From Thiomonas sp. (lineage in GTDB: Bacteria; Pseudomonadota; Gammaproteobacteria; Burkholderiales; Burkholderiaceae_C), in assembly GCA_028706735.1 (NCBI GenBank), contig JAQTVS010000169.1, forward strand, positions 1 to 6,216: a stretch of DNA of 6,216 nt, written 5' to 3'. How positions within the stretch are numbered: the first letter of the stretch is position 1; every line of letters starts with the position of its first letter. Shown here in pieces: positions 5,131 through 6,216 of the stretch. Under the pieces are notes generated by a model that saw only the letters and a list, made by a program, of their open reading frames with translations, was not told where the DNA came from and ran no database searches. Both the position numbers and the translations under genes were made by a program.

Positions 5131-6216
5131 GTGTCGAAGCCCGCAATCTCGGCGGCGGCGCAGGAGCCGCAGCAACTTGCTGACCGGCCAGTCAGCCGCG
5201 CGCAGTTCATCCTGCTGTTTTCTGCAGTCATGTTGCCTATCTTTTTGGCAGCGGTTGATCAAACCCTGCTGGCCACGGCAACACCCGCGATTGCGCGCGA
5301 CCTTGGAGACTTTCGTGACAGCGCCTGGATTGCAGTGGGCTACCTGCTGGCGTCCACCATCATGGCGCCGCTCTACGGCCGGTTTGGCGACCGCTACGGA
5401 CGTCGTGATGCGCTGATTGCCGCACTGGGGCTATTTGCCCTGGGCTCGCTGGCCTGCGCCATCAGCCAGGGCATGTGGTGGCTGATTGCAGCGCGCATGC
5501 TGCAGGGACTGGGCGGCGGCGGTTTGATGGTGATGAGCCAGGCGCTGATCGGCGAGGTGGTTCCGCCGCGGCAGCGCCCCCGCTTTCAGGCCTACTTCGG
5601 CATGGTCTTCGTTCTGGCCAGTGTGACCGGGCCGGCACTGGGCGGGCTGGTCATCAGCCACTTCAGTTGGCGCTGGCTGTTCGTCGCCAATTTGCCGCTG
5701 GCGGCGCTCGGCGTGTGGCGGGTGCTGCTCCTGCCAGCAAGCCCGCGCGACGCACAGCCGGGGCAGTCGCATGATGTGGCCGGCGTGCTGCTGTTTGCCA
5801 CAGCGGCGTCCACGCTGCTGCTCTGGCTCACCCTGGGGGGCCATCGTTTCGCCTGGTTCTCATTGCCCAGTCTGCTCATGGCGGCGATGGCGCTGGGGGT
5901 CGGCTGGATTCTGATCCGCCGCGAACTGGCGCATCCGCATCCCTTTCTTCCGGTGGAGCTGATGCGTCTGCCCGCAATTGCCTGGTCTGCTGTCACTCTG
6001 GTGCTGTTTGCTGCGGGACTGTTCGCTTTGGTGTTTTTCCTGCCGGTGTATTTGCAGGTCGGGCATGCCACGAGCGCGGCGCACGCGGGGCTGTTGCTTT
6101 TGCCGCTGACCATCGGGTTGGTGCTTGGTTCCAATTTCACCGGTCGCCTGGTGGCCAGGACCGGCCGGCCCGATCTGCCCGCCCGCTGGGGGCTGATTGC
6201 TGCCGCGCTGGCGCTG
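5131..6216 (+). CDS. DHA2-type major facilitator efflux transporter, N-terminal part (runs off right edge)
   Basis: This is an inner-membrane proton-driven exporter of the DHA2 (EmrB/QacA-like, 14-helix) group, which expels drugs, dyes or metabolites. The substrate is not predictable. From the GTG at 5131 there are 362 residues with no stop. The first helix (about 25-47) contains AAVDQTLLATATPAI, with the acidic residue Asp43 typical of the group. The helix 2-3 loop carries motif A, GRFGDRYGRRDA (from residue 83). Helix 4 has ARMLQGLGGGG, and helix 5 has motif C, VTGPALGG (around Gly167-Pro168). Later come FLPVYLQVGHATSAAHAG and LLLLPLTIGLVLG. The start is uncertain. GTG 5131 follows the stop of the bfr remnant by one base and would suit reinitiation; TTG 5101 and ATG 5068 are in the same open frame, but ATG 5068 lies inside the bfr-like part. 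None has a good ribosome-binding site of its own. Confidence 0.9.
   Translation, partial: MSKPAISAAAQEPQQLADRPVSRAQFILLFSAVMLPIFLAAVDQTLLATATPAIARDLGDFRDSAWIAVGYLLASTIMAPLYGRFGDRYGRRDALIAALGLFALGSLACAISQGMWWLIAARMLQGLGGGGLMVMSQALIGEVVPPRQRPRFQAYFGMVFVLASVTGPALGGLVISHFSWRWLFVANLPLAALGVWRVLLLPASPRDAQPGQSHDVAGVLLFATAASTLLLWLTLGGHRFAWFSLPSLLMAAMALGVGWILIRRELAHPHPFLPVELMRLPAIAWSAVTLVLFAAGLFALVFFLPVYLQVGHATSAAHAGLLLLPLTIGLVLGSNFTGRLVARTGRPDLPARWGLIAAALAL

Noticed and set aside
4644..5231. Minus-strand frame of 195 codons opposite the bfr junction
   Set aside because: It spans antisense bfr and intergenic DNA, and has no recognisable domain or ribosome-binding site.
5431..6140. Minus-strand open frames opposite the MFS gene
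   Set aside because: They are shadows of the transporter frame, with polar low-complexity translations.

Overview
The window is GC-rich and coding-dense. Most of its genes are of proteobacterial type. A trifunctional-type PutA with an N-terminal ribbon-helix-helix domain, an HDOD-GAF regulator, a CCA-encoding tRNA(CAU) and a bacterioferritin start together suggest a betaproteobacterium, probably Burkholderiales. This is inferred from family resemblance only; no search was possible. No phage, insertion sequence, CRISPR array or rRNA is visible.

Layout from left to right. (1) Positions 1-1454, minus strand: the N-terminal 484 residues of PutA, running off the left edge. Its start lies under a candidate extended -10 promoter with three GTTGC motifs that could be autoregulatory operators. 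(2) 1645-2118, plus strand: a stand-alone cyclic-nucleotide-binding-fold protein of 157 residues with no DNA-binding domain, divergent from putA. (3) 2298-3799, plus strand: an HDOD-GAF signalling protein split by a one-base frameshift near 2642-2661. (4) 3888-4529, minus strand: a LysE/RhtB-family exporter, convergent with the HDOD gene. (5) 4542-4618, minus strand: a tRNA with a CAU anticodon, probably the tRNA-Ile2 type. Its CCA end lies only 12 bases upstream of the exporter start, so the two are probably co-transcribed. (6) 4619-4985: an intergenic stretch with a strong imperfect hairpin and weak promoter candidates. (7) 4986-5129, plus strand: the first 30 codons of a bacterioferritin gene with a good ribosome-binding site, broken off and continuing into 17 unrelated codons. 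(8) 5131 to the right edge, plus strand: a DHA2-type major facilitator efflux transporter, entered one base after the stop codon of the broken bacterioferritin ORF.

The most interesting place is the bfr/MFS junction. The 5' end of an iron-storage gene, with its translation signals, now sits as a short leader ORF directly before a drug-type efflux pump. This looks like promoter or leader capture by rearrangement, or possibly an assembly chimera. Second are the frameshift in the HDOD-GAF gene and the tRNA-exporter transcription unit. No wholly new multi-gene system is apparent; the remaining genes are recognisable families in ordinary arrangements.
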